Assembly: GCA_029781855.1 (NCBI GenBank)
Contig: JAKOVX010000033.1
Location: 1 to 64,000, forward strand
From: Acidobacteriota bacterium
Lineage (GTDB): Bacteria; Acidobacteriota; Blastocatellia; Pyrinomonadales; Pyrinomonadaceae
DNA: 64,000 nucleotides
Direction: 5' to 3'
Part shown: piece by piece, positions 33,494 through 42,542 of the stretch
How the letters are laid out: each line of letters opens with the position of its first letter
Position numbering within the stretch: the stretch's first letter is position 1
The notes under the pieces: model-generated
Seen by the model: the letters and a program-made list of their open reading frames with translations, nothing else
Told to the model about the DNA's origin: nothing
The model's database searches: none
Translations under genes and position numbers: made by a program

Positions 33494-34741
33494 ATGACAA
33501 TGAAACCGAGTATCGAACTGATTACTGAAAAAGCCAAACTCGTTAAAGGCGGGCGGCAGAACGTTGATCTGCTTATTCGAATCATCCCGCCCGAACCTGA
33601 TGCCGCGGCAGGTAAACGTCCAAAACTCAACATCGGGATTGCACTCGACCGCTCCGGCTCGATGGGCGGACCCAAAATGGACCACGCCCGGGAAGCGGCC
33701 AAGTACTGTGTCGATCAGTTGTTGTCCAGCGACAACTTTTCGGCGGTCATCTTTGACGATCAGGTCGACGTGCTCCTCACAAACCAGCCGGTTTCGGACC
33801 GGGAAATGCTCAAGCGCGGGATCGAAAGAATTCACGCTCGAAACTCCACTGCTCTGCACGAGGGCTGGGTAAAAGCCGGCCTTCAGGTGAGCGAACGATT
33901 GGAGCCGGCGGCGATCAATAGGGTTCTGCTTATCACCGACGGGCAAGCGAATGTTGGCGAGACGAATATCGACCGAATCGTCTCGCAGGCGAGCGAACTT
34001 GCGAACAAGGGCATTACAACAACGACGATCGGAATCGGATCGGATTTCAACGAGGATCTACTGATGCCGATGGCCGAGGCCGGCCAGGGCAATGCCTGGC
34101 ACGTTAGGGAACCGCAGGACACGGTAGCGATCTTCGAGACCGAGCTTCACGGTTTGGTGAGGCAGTTCGGACACGGAGTTCGCCTGAGTCTGCGTTGCGC
34201 GGATGGCGTTCGCGTTGTCGATCTCTTGAACGATTTCGAGAGGGATAGAAATGGTGGCTACATTCTGCCCAATCTTCTTTCCGGGTCGCCGCTCAATATT
34301 GTTGTCCGTATCGATGTCCCGGGCGAATTGCAGGATGGCAAGTTAATCGACGTCGATCTGAGCTACACAAACCAAGAAAGCGGCGCGACGGAATCCATTT
34401 CGTTAGCGTTCTTAGCAGAATTCGATACGAGGGAAGCGATCGAAGCTCTTGAGGCCAATCTCGAGGTGGAGCAGGCGGTCGTACTGCTTATGAACGCACG
34501 CGCCCGCAAGGAGATGATTGAGCATATGGATCGCGGCGAGTATTCCGCCGCACGCTCTGTGCTTAGGAGCGTCGCGGCCGACACCGACGTCGCATTTTCG
34601 CTGTTGCCGTCTTCGGCCGCCCTGGCAGAGGAAAAGGAAGACCTCGATGAGCTGGAAGCCATGATGGCGGAACGCGAAAACGACCCCATTTACCGAAAGC
34701 GTCTAGCGTATCGCCGCGAATCGACAAGGAAGGGGAAATGA
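33494..34741 (+). CDS. VWA-domain protein with intact MIDAS motif
   Basis: The 415-aa protein has a von Willebrand A domain with MIDAS residues LDRSGSMGG (Asp52, Ser54, Ser56), NSTALHEGW and LLITDGQANVGET. A beta-sandwich-like domain and a helical C-terminal tail follow. There is no signal peptide or membrane helix, so it acts in the cytoplasm. TTAAGGAGCG precedes the ATG. It is paired with the MerR-type regulator upstream and converges with the zeta-like kinase gene. VWA proteins of this kind usually bridge partners in multi-protein complexes; the partner is not evident here. Confidence 0.85.
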   Translation: MTMKPSIELITEKAKLVKGGRQNVDLLIRIIPPEPDAAAGKRPKLNIGIALDRSGSMGGPKMDHAREAAKYCVDQLLSSDNFSAVIFDDQVDVLLTNQPVSDREMLKRGIERIHARNSTALHEGWVKAGLQVSERLEPAAINRVLLITDGQANVGETNIDRIVSQASELANKGITTTTIGIGSDFNEDLLMPMAEAGQGNAWHVREPQDTVAIFETELHGLVRQFGHGVRLSLRCADGVRVVDLLNDFERDRNGGYILPNLLSGSPLNIVVRIDVPGELQDGKLIDVDLSYTNQESGATESISLAFLAEFDTREAIEALEANLEVEQAVVLLMNARARKEMIEHMDRGEYSAARSVLRSVAADTDVAFSLLPSSAALAEEKEDLDELEAMMAERENDPIYRKRLAYRRESTRKGK

Positions 34742-34766
34742 TTGATGGACCTCGCTCGCGGATAGC

Positions 34767-36143
34767 TCAATCCTCATCCAGGTAGCGCTTCCATTTCTCG
34801 ATTCGTTCTTCTAACTCCTCGAATGGATCGCGATTATTTTCATCATCCCAAGGCAGCGACTTCGCATCGCTGTCCTCGTGAATTTCAAGCTCGCCGTCCG
34901 AATTTAACAAATCGAGGGCCGAAAGCAGCCATGATCCTAACTCCCACGGATCGAGGGAGCCATCGCGAAAGCCAGTTGACTCGCATTCGAACAAGGTTTC
35001 GCTAAAGCTGTCACTTCCGACTTCAGGGGCATAGGTGTTTCCTCCGCTCGACAGAGCGAACCGTGTTTCGCTCAGTTCAATGTTGTGATAATTGCTTTCT
35101 CCACCAAATCGATCAATTAATGTCAGAGTAACGTCGATTCCTGATGTCGTTCTTGGTAGTCGCTCCAAACCCAACAACAATATGGATGTTTTTCGCAGGG
35201 TTTCTGGAGAAAGGTGGTGTTCATTCATCAGTTTGCGAACAAACCCGATGATCTCGTGTTTCACCCACTCTTCGCCTGATCCGAGCGGGAAAAAAGCTCC
35301 ATCGAAATAGGGTTCGTCTACATCGTCTTCTGGTTCCTCAAGTTCATGTGATGCCGATTCAAAGGCGTTCAATAACCATCGTACGTGATACGGTTCGCAG
35401 TAGTGGGCTGAAATATTGTTCCCGCGGTTTACATTCCGTTCCCACGCGGTTTCAAGGTCACAAGTAAGAAAATTTATCTTCGGTTCATAGCCTGCGGCTT
35501 TCCCCGCATCTATCAATCTGCGAGTTGCTTCCGGATCCGCTCCGATAATTTCCGTAACAACGTTTCGCCGTTCCCGAATTGCCTTTTGAGCAATTGCTCC
35601 ACCGATCATTTCGAGTGGTTCGTTGAACACTTCCCCGAACTCAAAATACTCGCCGCGGCTCAGATTCAGAAAGATCTCGCCGGCATCAAGAGAAACATGA
35701 TCCGCGAATTCCTCATGCCGCATCTTACTTTTGCCAGTGCAGACACCGCCTGCAAGAATCACCAACTCCGGCACGCTATCGGTAGGTATCGATGAATTGG
35801 TTAAAAAGCGGTTCATCTCTTCATCGACGCTGAACTGGAAGACTCTTTCCTGTGTCGGGTTTAACTCGTCAGAGCTAAACGCCGGTTCAAATAGCCAATT
35901 GCGTTTCAAGCGATGAAGAACGCCAAGGGTCGTGTCGAGTTCTTGCCTTTCATTCTCGGTCAGCTCTTGAATAGATAATATCTTCGTCCCGTGGCGGCCA
36001 TCGCCGTACTCGGTGTCGATATGTAACGTATGCAGGCCGTTTTCAGTCGAGAGCGCTACGTTGTATTTGATTGCGGCGGTAGAACCCTCTGATGGCTCGG
36101 GCCTAGAATACACGCCGCAGATCTCTTTGATGTCATCTAGCAT
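34767..36143 (-). CDS. Zeta-toxin-like P-loop kinase domain protein
   Basis: The 458-aa protein has a central P-loop kinase region that resembles zeta toxins. Walker A is VILAGGVCTGKSKMR (about residues 129-143), followed by HVSLDAGEIF and RERRNVVTEIIGADPEATRRLIDAG. The N-terminal 120 residues and the acidic C-terminal 170 residues (ending PFEELEERIEKWKRYLDED) match nothing I know. It is convergent with the VWA gene (25 bp apart), and no small antitoxin gene is adjacent on its strand. Kinase toxin or nucleic-acid kinase remain open. Confidence 0.6.
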   Translation of the reverse strand: MLDDIKEICGVYSRPEPSEGSTAAIKYNVALSTENGLHTLHIDTEYGDGRHGTKILSIQELTENERQELDTTLGVLHRLKRNWLFEPAFSSDELNPTQERVFQFSVDEEMNRFLTNSSIPTDSVPELVILAGGVCTGKSKMRHEEFADHVSLDAGEIFLNLSRGEYFEFGEVFNEPLEMIGGAIAQKAIRERRNVVTEIIGADPEATRRLIDAGKAAGYEPKINFLTCDLETAWERNVNRGNNISAHYCEPYHVRWLLNAFESASHELEEPEDDVDEPYFDGAFFPLGSGEEWVKHEIIGFVRKLMNEHHLSPETLRKTSILLLGLERLPRTTSGIDVTLTLIDRFGGESNYHNIELSETRFALSSGGNTYAPEVGSDSFSETLFECESTGFRDGSLDPWELGSWLLSALDLLNSDGELEIHEDSDAKSLPWDDENNRDPFEELEERIEKWKRYLDED

Positions 36144-36352
36144 TTTCGGTACGGCCGTATGTTAACACGGGACCAAAAAGGCCAGTGAGTGGAGGCTGCG
36201 TTCCAATCAAGTTTCCGCAAGATAATCTGTGGTCAGCAAGTGACCGAGAGCCGGATCAGCCCGAACGGCATCATCATCGCGAACTACGATCGTGATGGCG
36301 ACGTAAAAACCGGAGCGGCTTAGAACGGAAGGATCAATGACCACCCTCACAG

Positions 36353-38167
36353 ATGACATACGATGGCGCCGTGCAGTACAGTACCCTAATTGACCTACTT
36401 GAGCGTATGATTGCTTCTTTTCACGAGTCTCTCCGGGCCTTGACCGAGCAACCCCTCGAACGTCCGCCGGGACTGATTGAGTCGCTTCATTATGGTTTTG
36501 CTTTGCGTTACGACGGCTATCGGGACGGCAGCGCGAGGGCGGAGGAATGGCATACTCTGGACGGCATGGCCGATGAATTGGACAAAGGTCAGCTCGACAA
36601 GGTTCTGTCGGTGATGGAACACCACGCATGGGCGGCTGGAAGTAACTTGAGCCTTGACCTTGCCGGCAAACTTTGGCCGCGGCTCTCCGCAGGGGCGCAA
36701 GCACGCTTCCTGGCCGGGGCGGCCAGGCATCTCCCTTCGCGTGATCAGAAAGATGAAAAGAAACTTGCCGACTTCATTTTGGCATCGCTGCCGTTAGCGC
36801 AACTCGACGCTCAGTCCGCTGCCGAATGCGCGGCTAACGCGATCCGAGCTGATTGCTCCGACATCCTCACCGCGGTATTGGAGCATTCGGACTTTGATCC
36901 CGATGCAGTTGTAGAGCGTCTGTCCGATGAATATAAGAACTTTCACGAGGAGATATCGCAACTCACTACACGCATTCTTGATGTGCTTCTCGAAACCACC
37001 GTGCGCTTCAAGCGTGCAGAAGCTGTGGAATTATTGCTGAAAGCCGGCGCAAGTCCCAACCTGCCGTGTTGGAATCTTGAGCGCGGTTATAACGAATGGT
37101 TTAGCGTGTTGAGCTATTCGATCGATTCGCTTGAGCATAAGGAATTGTCCGAACGAATCGCGGATTTATTGCTCAAACACGGTGCGAATCCGCGTGGACT
37201 GCCCTGTGAGGACGTCAATAAACCTCTCAAACTGTCGCTCAATAATAAGCACTGGGATTTGCCTGATCGGTTGCTCGACCTCGGAGCCGACTTCTCGGGA
37301 GGGCTCGAACTGACGCAGGAAGAGTTTGAGAAGTGGCCGTTGCGGTACGGTATTTCTGATGACGAACTTAAATGGGTGAGGGAAAAGATCGCTCCGCTGT
37401 TACCGCTGGCTCAGCCCTGGGAAGTACCGATGTTCTGCCGAGGAAATGCGCAGGGAGGGAGTTTCAGCACTTTTCTTGACAGGTTACTCGACGGACAAAG
37501 ACTCGACCGACTCAAACACTTCGAAGCGCTCGGCTTGTCCACACAGCTCAGTCCGGCGATACTTGTCGATCTAGTCAAATGGCAAGATCTGGATGTTCTC
37601 CTCTATCTGCTGCGTAACGAGCCGAATCTGGAGCGCATCGTCTTTCGTGCTCGCCGCCGCAATCCTGCGATCGGTACAAACCGTCTCCAAGCATGGCTTT
37701 GCCGGCCGCAGGATGACCGGATCAACGAGCTGGAAGATTTCGATCCCGGTGATCAAGAACCACTCACTCTGCCTGACGGCAGCAGGTTTTATGTTTACTT
37801 GAACGCTGTCGCTCCGCCGGATCACAACAACGGCCCTCTCAAGGAAGGATATTTCTGGTTAGAGGAGCATAGTCCCGTTCATCGCCGACGTAAAGACCGC
37901 GTACTTGTCCGCGAGATTAAGCGTGTATGGAAGATGGTGGAAGCACCGTCGAACGATTATAAAATGACTGACATGATGCCGATGGTAAAGGAGGTGAACG
38001 GACGCTTTTTCTTGCCCGGTATCAATGCTGGCAAAATGCAGTTCGTACAGATTTTCCCTAAGAAATGGCAGTCTTTGGTAAGTGCATGGATGGATGGGCC
38101 TTTTGAAAAGGCCAAACAAGCATTCCGACGACGTATCAAAGAGCAAGTGTCCACTTCACGAAGATAA
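36353..38167 (+). CDS. Ankyrin-repeat-like protein
   Basis: The 604-aa protein has ankyrin-like repeats in the middle (AEAVELLLKAGASPNLPC, then ERIADLLLKHGANPRGLP, then DLPDRLLDLGADFS). Its N-terminal region is helical and its C-terminal region is unrecognised (NEPNLERIVFRARRRNP ... KMQFVQIFPKKWQ). The start is doubtful. ATG 36353 has no ribosome-binding site, whereas ATG 36337 has AAGGA but is in another frame; the two frames would join if one more CAGTA unit were present at 36374-36383. Cytoplasmic, function unknown, cargo of the conjugative region. Confidence 0.7.
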   Translation: MTYDGAVQYSTLIDLLERMIASFHESLRALTEQPLERPPGLIESLHYGFALRYDGYRDGSARAEEWHTLDGMADELDKGQLDKVLSVMEHHAWAAGSNLSLDLAGKLWPRLSAGAQARFLAGAARHLPSRDQKDEKKLADFILASLPLAQLDAQSAAECAANAIRADCSDILTAVLEHSDFDPDAVVERLSDEYKNFHEEISQLTTRILDVLLETTVRFKRAEAVELLLKAGASPNLPCWNLERGYNEWFSVLSYSIDSLEHKELSERIADLLLKHGANPRGLPCEDVNKPLKLSLNNKHWDLPDRLLDLGADFSGGLELTQEEFEKWPLRYGISDDELKWVREKIAPLLPLAQPWEVPMFCRGNAQGGSFSTFLDRLLDGQRLDRLKHFEALGLSTQLSPAILVDLVKWQDLDVLLYLLRNEPNLERIVFRARRRNPAIGTNRLQAWLCRPQDDRINELEDFDPGDQEPLTLPDGSRFYVYLNAVAPPDHNNGPLKEGYFWLEEHSPVHRRRKDRVLVREIKRVWKMVEAPSNDYKMTDMMPMVKEVNGRFFLPGINAGKMQFVQIFPKKWQSLVSAWMDGPFEKAKQAFRRRIKEQVSTSRR

Positions 38168-38344
38168 GGTCGACGTGCGTTGACGTTGATTTAACGACAT
38201 TTTTGTTGTAGATTTTCTTTCACCGAGGAAAACCATGCCAACTTAAACATTATCAATCTCCGTTTGAGTCTTAAGAAATTATGGGCGCGAAATAGCATGG
38301 GGCTGTCTTGCGCGCCAAAATTAAGTCAAATAGGAGATAGATAC

Positions 38345-38704
38345 ATGAGTGACAGACTACCAGTTAACATTGAACGAACAATCCACCAAATCCAGGCTTT
38401 TGAGCCCGGAATGTATGTAACGTACCGAGTTCCGAGCATACCGGACGGCGTGTTTTTTATGTATCGGCGTGAGCTGATCGCTCTTGCGACAGGTTACGAA
38501 AGGTTCGAAAAGGCACTTTCGGAGATCCGTGTTCTGGGAGGATGCGAGGGCGGCTGCAAGAAAATCGCAGCCGATGCCCTTAATGAAGTTCCCGATGACG
38601 TAGAAGAGGACGGACCGAACGATACCTATCAGCGAATGCTAAACAACGACTGGGAAGATGTCGGCTGCCTCGACTTCTTCGACGACGAACTTGTCGTTGA
38701 TTAG
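38345..38704 (+). CDS. Small acidic hypothetical protein
   Basis: The 119-aa protein starts MSDRLPVNIERTIHQIQ with AGGAG 8 nt upstream. It is strongly acidic toward the C-terminus (DDVEEDGPNDTYQRMLNNDWEDVGCLDFFDDELVVD). No family was recognised. It ends in TAG. It stands alone, 178 bp after the ankyrin gene, and converges with the membrane-protein gene at 39115. Acidic small proteins can be antitoxins or DNA mimics, but nothing specific supports that here. Confidence 0.65.
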   Translation: MSDRLPVNIERTIHQIQAFEPGMYVTYRVPSIPDGVFFMYRRELIALATGYERFEKALSEIRVLGGCEGGCKKIAADALNEVPDDVEEDGPNDTYQRMLNNDWEDVGCLDFFDDELVVD

Positions 38705-38720
38705 GACCGCACGCCATTAA

Positions 38721-38763
38721 CCGGCCACGCCGATCTGGTTGAATTATGAGACGGCGTGACCGG
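38721..38763. terminator. Inverted repeat downstream of the small acidic gene
   Basis: CCGGCCACGCCG (38721-38732) pairs with CGGCGTGACCGG (38752-38763), with one mismatch in 12 and a 19-nt loop, 17 bp after the stop codon. No T-run follows. It lies in the 410-bp convergent gap before the minus-strand gene at 39115; I see no gene in the rest of that gap (38764-39114). Confidence 0.4.
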
Positions 38764-39114
38764 TGGGTTCGATGATGAGCGATTTCTAGTTCACTTAGAT
38801 GGGATTTCGCTGCGAGGTGCTACACCGAACGACAAGTAATGATGCCAGACAGTGTTGCTTCTAAGCACCAAGCCGATATTAAGGCAGTAGGTCGTAGGAA
38901 CGGAGGGAATCCGCTCCCTGGTTGGGAGGACTACACGTAGGCTCTGCATGCGTAGCTTTTGGGTCTGTACAAACCTGCCCTCTGACATCGGAAAGGGCCG
39001 GCACATCAATTCGTCCCGGAAACTGGAAGTCGCTTCGGGCGTTGAGAATGGGGTGCCGGTATTTTCATTTTTTGGAACATATCATGACTGAAGAAACTGC
39101 ACGCTTCGTCCAAT

Positions 39115-39735
39115 TCACAAATAACTGTGGGCCGAAATCGGTATATCACCCCAGGCTGCTGCCGAACCCCGAGTCGAAAGGAAAGCTATCCAAAGGTATG
39201 GCCCGTATCCTACAGCCTTCTCAGATTCTCGTAAATCCATTGTGGTCTGCTCGATTAGACCAAGCAGGCCAAGTTCCGTTACAGAAGGATTGGGATCAAT
39301 CTCGCTCGCCTGTTCTATCGAAAGGGCTGCCCCTTTCCATCTTCGACAGCGTTCGGTGGTTACGAGGAGAAACTGGGTCGCTGCATCCTCACGCTGCCGG
39401 CCCATCGGAATTGCCCAGAGGGTGAAGCGATGATGGTCTAGGCGAGTATATAGATAATAGTAGTTGCGGTGTGTCAGACCGTGTTTGTCGTTCGAATAAC
39501 TCCGGCTATCCTTCTTTTCCCATACAACGCCCTCCAACTCTTTCAGGTCCGTCGGGAATCCACCTCGCTTTTTATGGAATGACAGAAGATCCCGCATCAT
39601 CGCGTCTGCGGCTTCTACTGGGATTTCGGCAGCCCGTTGTCGTTCGGCCGCCCACAGCGAATACACGTAGATGCCGGCTAGAATCGCTATCGCGACCGGG
39701 AGCAGCACAAGAGACACTTTCAATCGTGCGATCAT
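39115..39735 (-). CDS. Single-pass membrane protein in the transfer operon
   Basis: The 206-aa protein has an N-terminal membrane helix (VSLVLLPVAIAILAGIYVYSLW) and a periplasmic domain (FHKKRGGFPTDLKELEG ... HHRFTLWAIPMG). Topology and the F-x-G-FP segment are shared with the interrupted gene at 41763-42542, on the other side of the coupling protein. They may be distant paralogues. It starts 10 bp after the T4CP stop and is the last gene of the leftward transfer operon. I do not recognise a named family. Confidence 0.65.
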   Translation of the reverse strand: MIARLKVSLVLLPVAIAILAGIYVYSLWAAERQRAAEIPVEAADAMMRDLLSFHKKRGGFPTDLKELEGVVWEKKDSRSYSNDKHGLTHRNYYYLYTRLDHHRFTLWAIPMGRQREDAATQFLLVTTERCRRWKGAALSIEQASEIDPNPSVTELGLLGLIEQTTMDLRESEKAVGYGPYLWIAFLSTRGSAAAWGDIPISAHSYL

Positions 39736-39744
39736 AATGGATAT

Positions 39745-41748
39745 CTAATACGGTAAGACGCTTCGCTCCCATTGATCCCCGAGGGAAAAACGGAGATTGA
39801 ATGTTATTTCGTTCAGCGCACCGACATGACTGGAACTTTCCGCTTCCTTGTCGGCTCTCGCCCCGTTCTCCATTTCCGCTTCACCCCCGGTCGAAGGCGC
39901 AAGGATCTCTTCGAGTTTTGCATCAGTCACTACCTTATCGACGGTTTCCGATATTTTGTTCACGACTGCCTGTTCATCCTCCTTTGGTTCGCTTTTAGCG
40001 GGCGGTGCTTCAGTCAATAGAAAGCCCGCGTCAATATCTCCCAAGTGCAGTTCGCGAGGGGATCCTTTTCTTCTGGCCTCGAGGACGCGCCGAATTACAG
40101 CGAGCGGCGGATAAGCGGCCCTGATCGGCGGAGCCGTATCGCTGACGATCAGGACCTCGGAGTGTGCGGCTATCTGCCGGATCTCCGAAGCATGCATAAG
40201 GGAGCGTTTCTGCTCAGCGTATCGTGTGTTGTCCCGTTTCGTTCCCGGGAAGTCCTGGAATGTCTTCGAGAATATGGTGGTGTCGCCCAACTGTTTTGAG
40301 GCGTATTCGGCCGTCACATCGTCGAGACCGGGGAGGAAGATCTTCGTCATCACCGTTCCTAGGATGGCGTTTGCTCGTTCTCTCCCGTACTGGTCGTACA
40401 TCTGCGGGAGGTCCTGGTATCCCAATCCCAAGCCGACGCCGCGGCCGCGCCCAATGCCCGATATTCGCTTCACTTCGGCGACGTTGAGCTGATAGGCCTC
40501 GTCGATGAGTACGAAACATGGATGTTCCGGTTCGTTCAAGCCGTCGAGCCTCATCTCCATAACGGCCTGCCCGAGGAACGTTGCTATGAACTCCTTGTAG
40601 ATATCGGCCGCACCTTCGGAGACGACGAGGTAGACGGCCGTTCCCGGCTTGCGGAGATCGGAAAAATCGATAAGCCGGCATCCCGCGTTGGATTCCTCAC
40701 TTGTCGGCGGCAACGTGACCATCCGCGCCGGTGCAAGCGTGAAAGGGCGGAGTTTATTGTAGAGGCCTATGAGTATTGATCCGCGCGTTTGGATCGGAGC
40801 CTGACGGAATGCGAGATAGGCCTGTTTCGCGTAAATGCTTGGGGAACTTTCCATTGCCTTCGCGAAGGCATCATTGCCGTCCTCCCCCAGCGACAGAAGA
40901 AAATCCGCCGCGAAAGCCGGTATCGCCCTTTCCCGATAGACCTCCGAGATGTGAAGAACGATCGCGGTCAGTGCGATCTGTTCCGCGTCGCCCCAAAAGG
41001 GATCAGCGTTCGACCGGCGTCGGCTTTCTATCCCGATCATCATCCCCGCGACCTGGCAGGCGAAGGCGGGGTCGTTTCGACACTTCGGGATGAAGTTCCA
41101 GCGGTCGCTTTTTGTCGGGTCGTTGAGATCAAGCCGAAGGACTCTTTTAGCGGAGCCGGCGGTCTGCGCAAATAGCTCTCCCTTCGGGTCGTATACAAGA
41201 CATGACGAGTTTCCGAGAACGGCGCGAATCATCGAGATGAAAAAGGTTTTCGACTTTCCGGAGCCGGTCGGTCCGAACATTACGAAGTGTCTCAGCCATT
41301 GGCTTGGCGGGAGAAAGATGTCCCTGCCGCCGAACGCCTTCGCGATCGGCAAGGAATTTGGTGGGAGCGGCAAACCGCGAAAGCGGTTCATCAGCCCCGA
41401 GCGGACAAGATCCTTAACCTTAGCCCAGCGCGCGGAACCGTGGGCCGTGCTCATGTGCCTTATTCGGTAGCCGCTCAGCAGCCCGAACGCATCGACCGAT
41501 CCGCCCGCTACGAAGATAAGAGCCATCGCCCAGAAAGCCAGGTTTATGAGGCCCGGTTCGCCGAGGAGCCGGGACGCGATCAGAATCAACACCGCTTCGA
41601 ATGTGCCAACACCGATGTAGAACACACCTTTGCTGATATCCGCGCCCCAGTGCGAGAATGCGTTGTACGATGGCAGGTACTGCTCGTTCGCCTTTCGAGG
41701 GATACCGTACGAGGCGTCAAGTTTTTCGATCCAATCACGGGGAACCAT
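39745..41748 (-). CDS. virD4: Type IV coupling protein (VirD4/TraG family)
   Basis: Coupling proteins bring the relaxase-DNA complex to the secretion channel. This 667-aa protein has two N-terminal membrane helices (FEAVLILIASRLL and INLAFWAMALIFVAGG), Walker A MFGPTGSGKSKTF (157-169), the CLVYDPKGELF segment typical of TraG, and Walker B HPCFVLIDEAYQL. The final 120 residues are acidic and variable, as in other coupling proteins that read relaxase signals. It lies 15 bp after the interrupted membrane-protein gene in the leftward operon. Confidence 0.95.
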   Translation of the reverse strand: MVPRDWIEKLDASYGIPRKANEQYLPSYNAFSHWGADISKGVFYIGVGTFEAVLILIASRLLGEPGLINLAFWAMALIFVAGGSVDAFGLLSGYRIRHMSTAHGSARWAKVKDLVRSGLMNRFRGLPLPPNSLPIAKAFGGRDIFLPPSQWLRHFVMFGPTGSGKSKTFFISMIRAVLGNSSCLVYDPKGELFAQTAGSAKRVLRLDLNDPTKSDRWNFIPKCRNDPAFACQVAGMMIGIESRRRSNADPFWGDAEQIALTAIVLHISEVYRERAIPAFAADFLLSLGEDGNDAFAKAMESSPSIYAKQAYLAFRQAPIQTRGSILIGLYNKLRPFTLAPARMVTLPPTSEESNAGCRLIDFSDLRKPGTAVYLVVSEGAADIYKEFIATFLGQAVMEMRLDGLNEPEHPCFVLIDEAYQLNVAEVKRISGIGRGRGVGLGLGYQDLPQMYDQYGRERANAILGTVMTKIFLPGLDDVTAEYASKQLGDTTIFSKTFQDFPGTKRDNTRYAEQKRSLMHASEIRQIAAHSEVLIVSDTAPPIRAAYPPLAVIRRVLEARRKGSPRELHLGDIDAGFLLTEAPPAKSEPKEDEQAVVNKISETVDKVVTDAKLEEILAPSTGGEAEMENGARADKEAESSSHVGALNEITFNLRFSLGDQWERSVLPY

Positions 41749-41762
41749 AATCTATTACTCGC

Positions 41763-42542
41763 TCACTTTTGGATTTGCGATCTCAGCCACGCGTCGTTTT
41801 CCTGAAGTTCTCTAACCGAGGCTTCATCTAAAGGGAGCGCGCCGCCGCTCCAATTCCGGATGGTCCAGCCGGTCGCCGCCAATTGTTCGGTCGTGCTGAA
41901 CGGTGCGGGAAGAACCTGTTGCTTTGAGGATTCAAAATACATCACTGAGTTCGGACGGCCCGGCGGCAGAGGGAACCGAAACAGTAACGCCGGACCTTCA
42001 ACTTCGTTTGAAGGTAAAGAAAAGATCTCAAATGAAAAGGGATCGGACCGGTAGCTAATTTTCAATTCGCTCAAACTGGAACGAAACGCACCGTCCCGGA
42101 TCTCGATTCCCGGTGGCAGCAGCGACCTCTTCTGAATACCGGTAAGCATCTCTGCGAAACCAGCAGGGAACTTTCCTTGAGTTCGAAAATCTTCGAAGGC
42201 CGACAAAGACATCGCCATAAGAAGCGCGCCGCACTCGCGAAGCCGGTGAACAGTATCGTGAGCCTCACCCATGAAGACGGGTTTCAAGGTTTGGCCGGAA
42301 TCCGTTGCCGATTCCGCGATCGGCCCGGTCGGATTCTAAACAAATCTGAGCTGCGCGGGATCATGGTTTCTTCTGTAGTTGACTGCGACCGCGTAGAGAA
42401 GGACAAGAGAGGCAACAATTAACAGGGAGAGCGAGTACTTGCGCCCGATCATTAAACGTCGCAAGGATGGAGAACCAATCGGATCGCGCATCGTTCCTTT
42501 ATCAGTTTCGAGCTTCATCCGTTTTCGTTTGGCTGTTTTCAT
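41763..42542 (-). pseudogene. Membrane protein of the transfer operon, interrupted by in-frame TAG
   Basis: The frame starts at ATG 42542, overlapping the MoxR-like gene's stop by ATGA. It encodes a membrane helix (YSLSLLIVASLVLLYAVAVNY, about residues 36-56), hits TAG at codon 69 (42336-42338), and continues in the same frame for 190 more codons to 41763. The downstream part (HRLRECGALLMAMSLSAFEDF, then FPAGFAEMLTG) reads as a folded domain resembling the protein at 39115. Two pieces could be translated: 42336-42542 and, from a TTG, 41763-42287. A nonsense mutation or readthrough are the options. Confidence 0.65.

Noticed and set aside
36207..36730. Minus-strand frames of 165 and 111 aa around the ankyrin gene start.
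   Set aside because: Arg/Pro-rich antisense frames without motifs; the plus-strand ankyrin frame is better supported.
38705..39114. A gene in the convergent 410-bp gap (small frames on both strands).
   Set aside because: Frames are short, lack ribosome-binding sites and known motifs; only an inverted repeat is supportable.
5798..42338. Reassignment of TAG to an amino acid, because two genes carry in-frame TAG.
   Set aside because: TAG also ends several intact genes at natural ends (brxC, the exonuclease, the 119-aa protein, virB3, the primase-like gene, the methyltransferase), so it is a working stop codon here.
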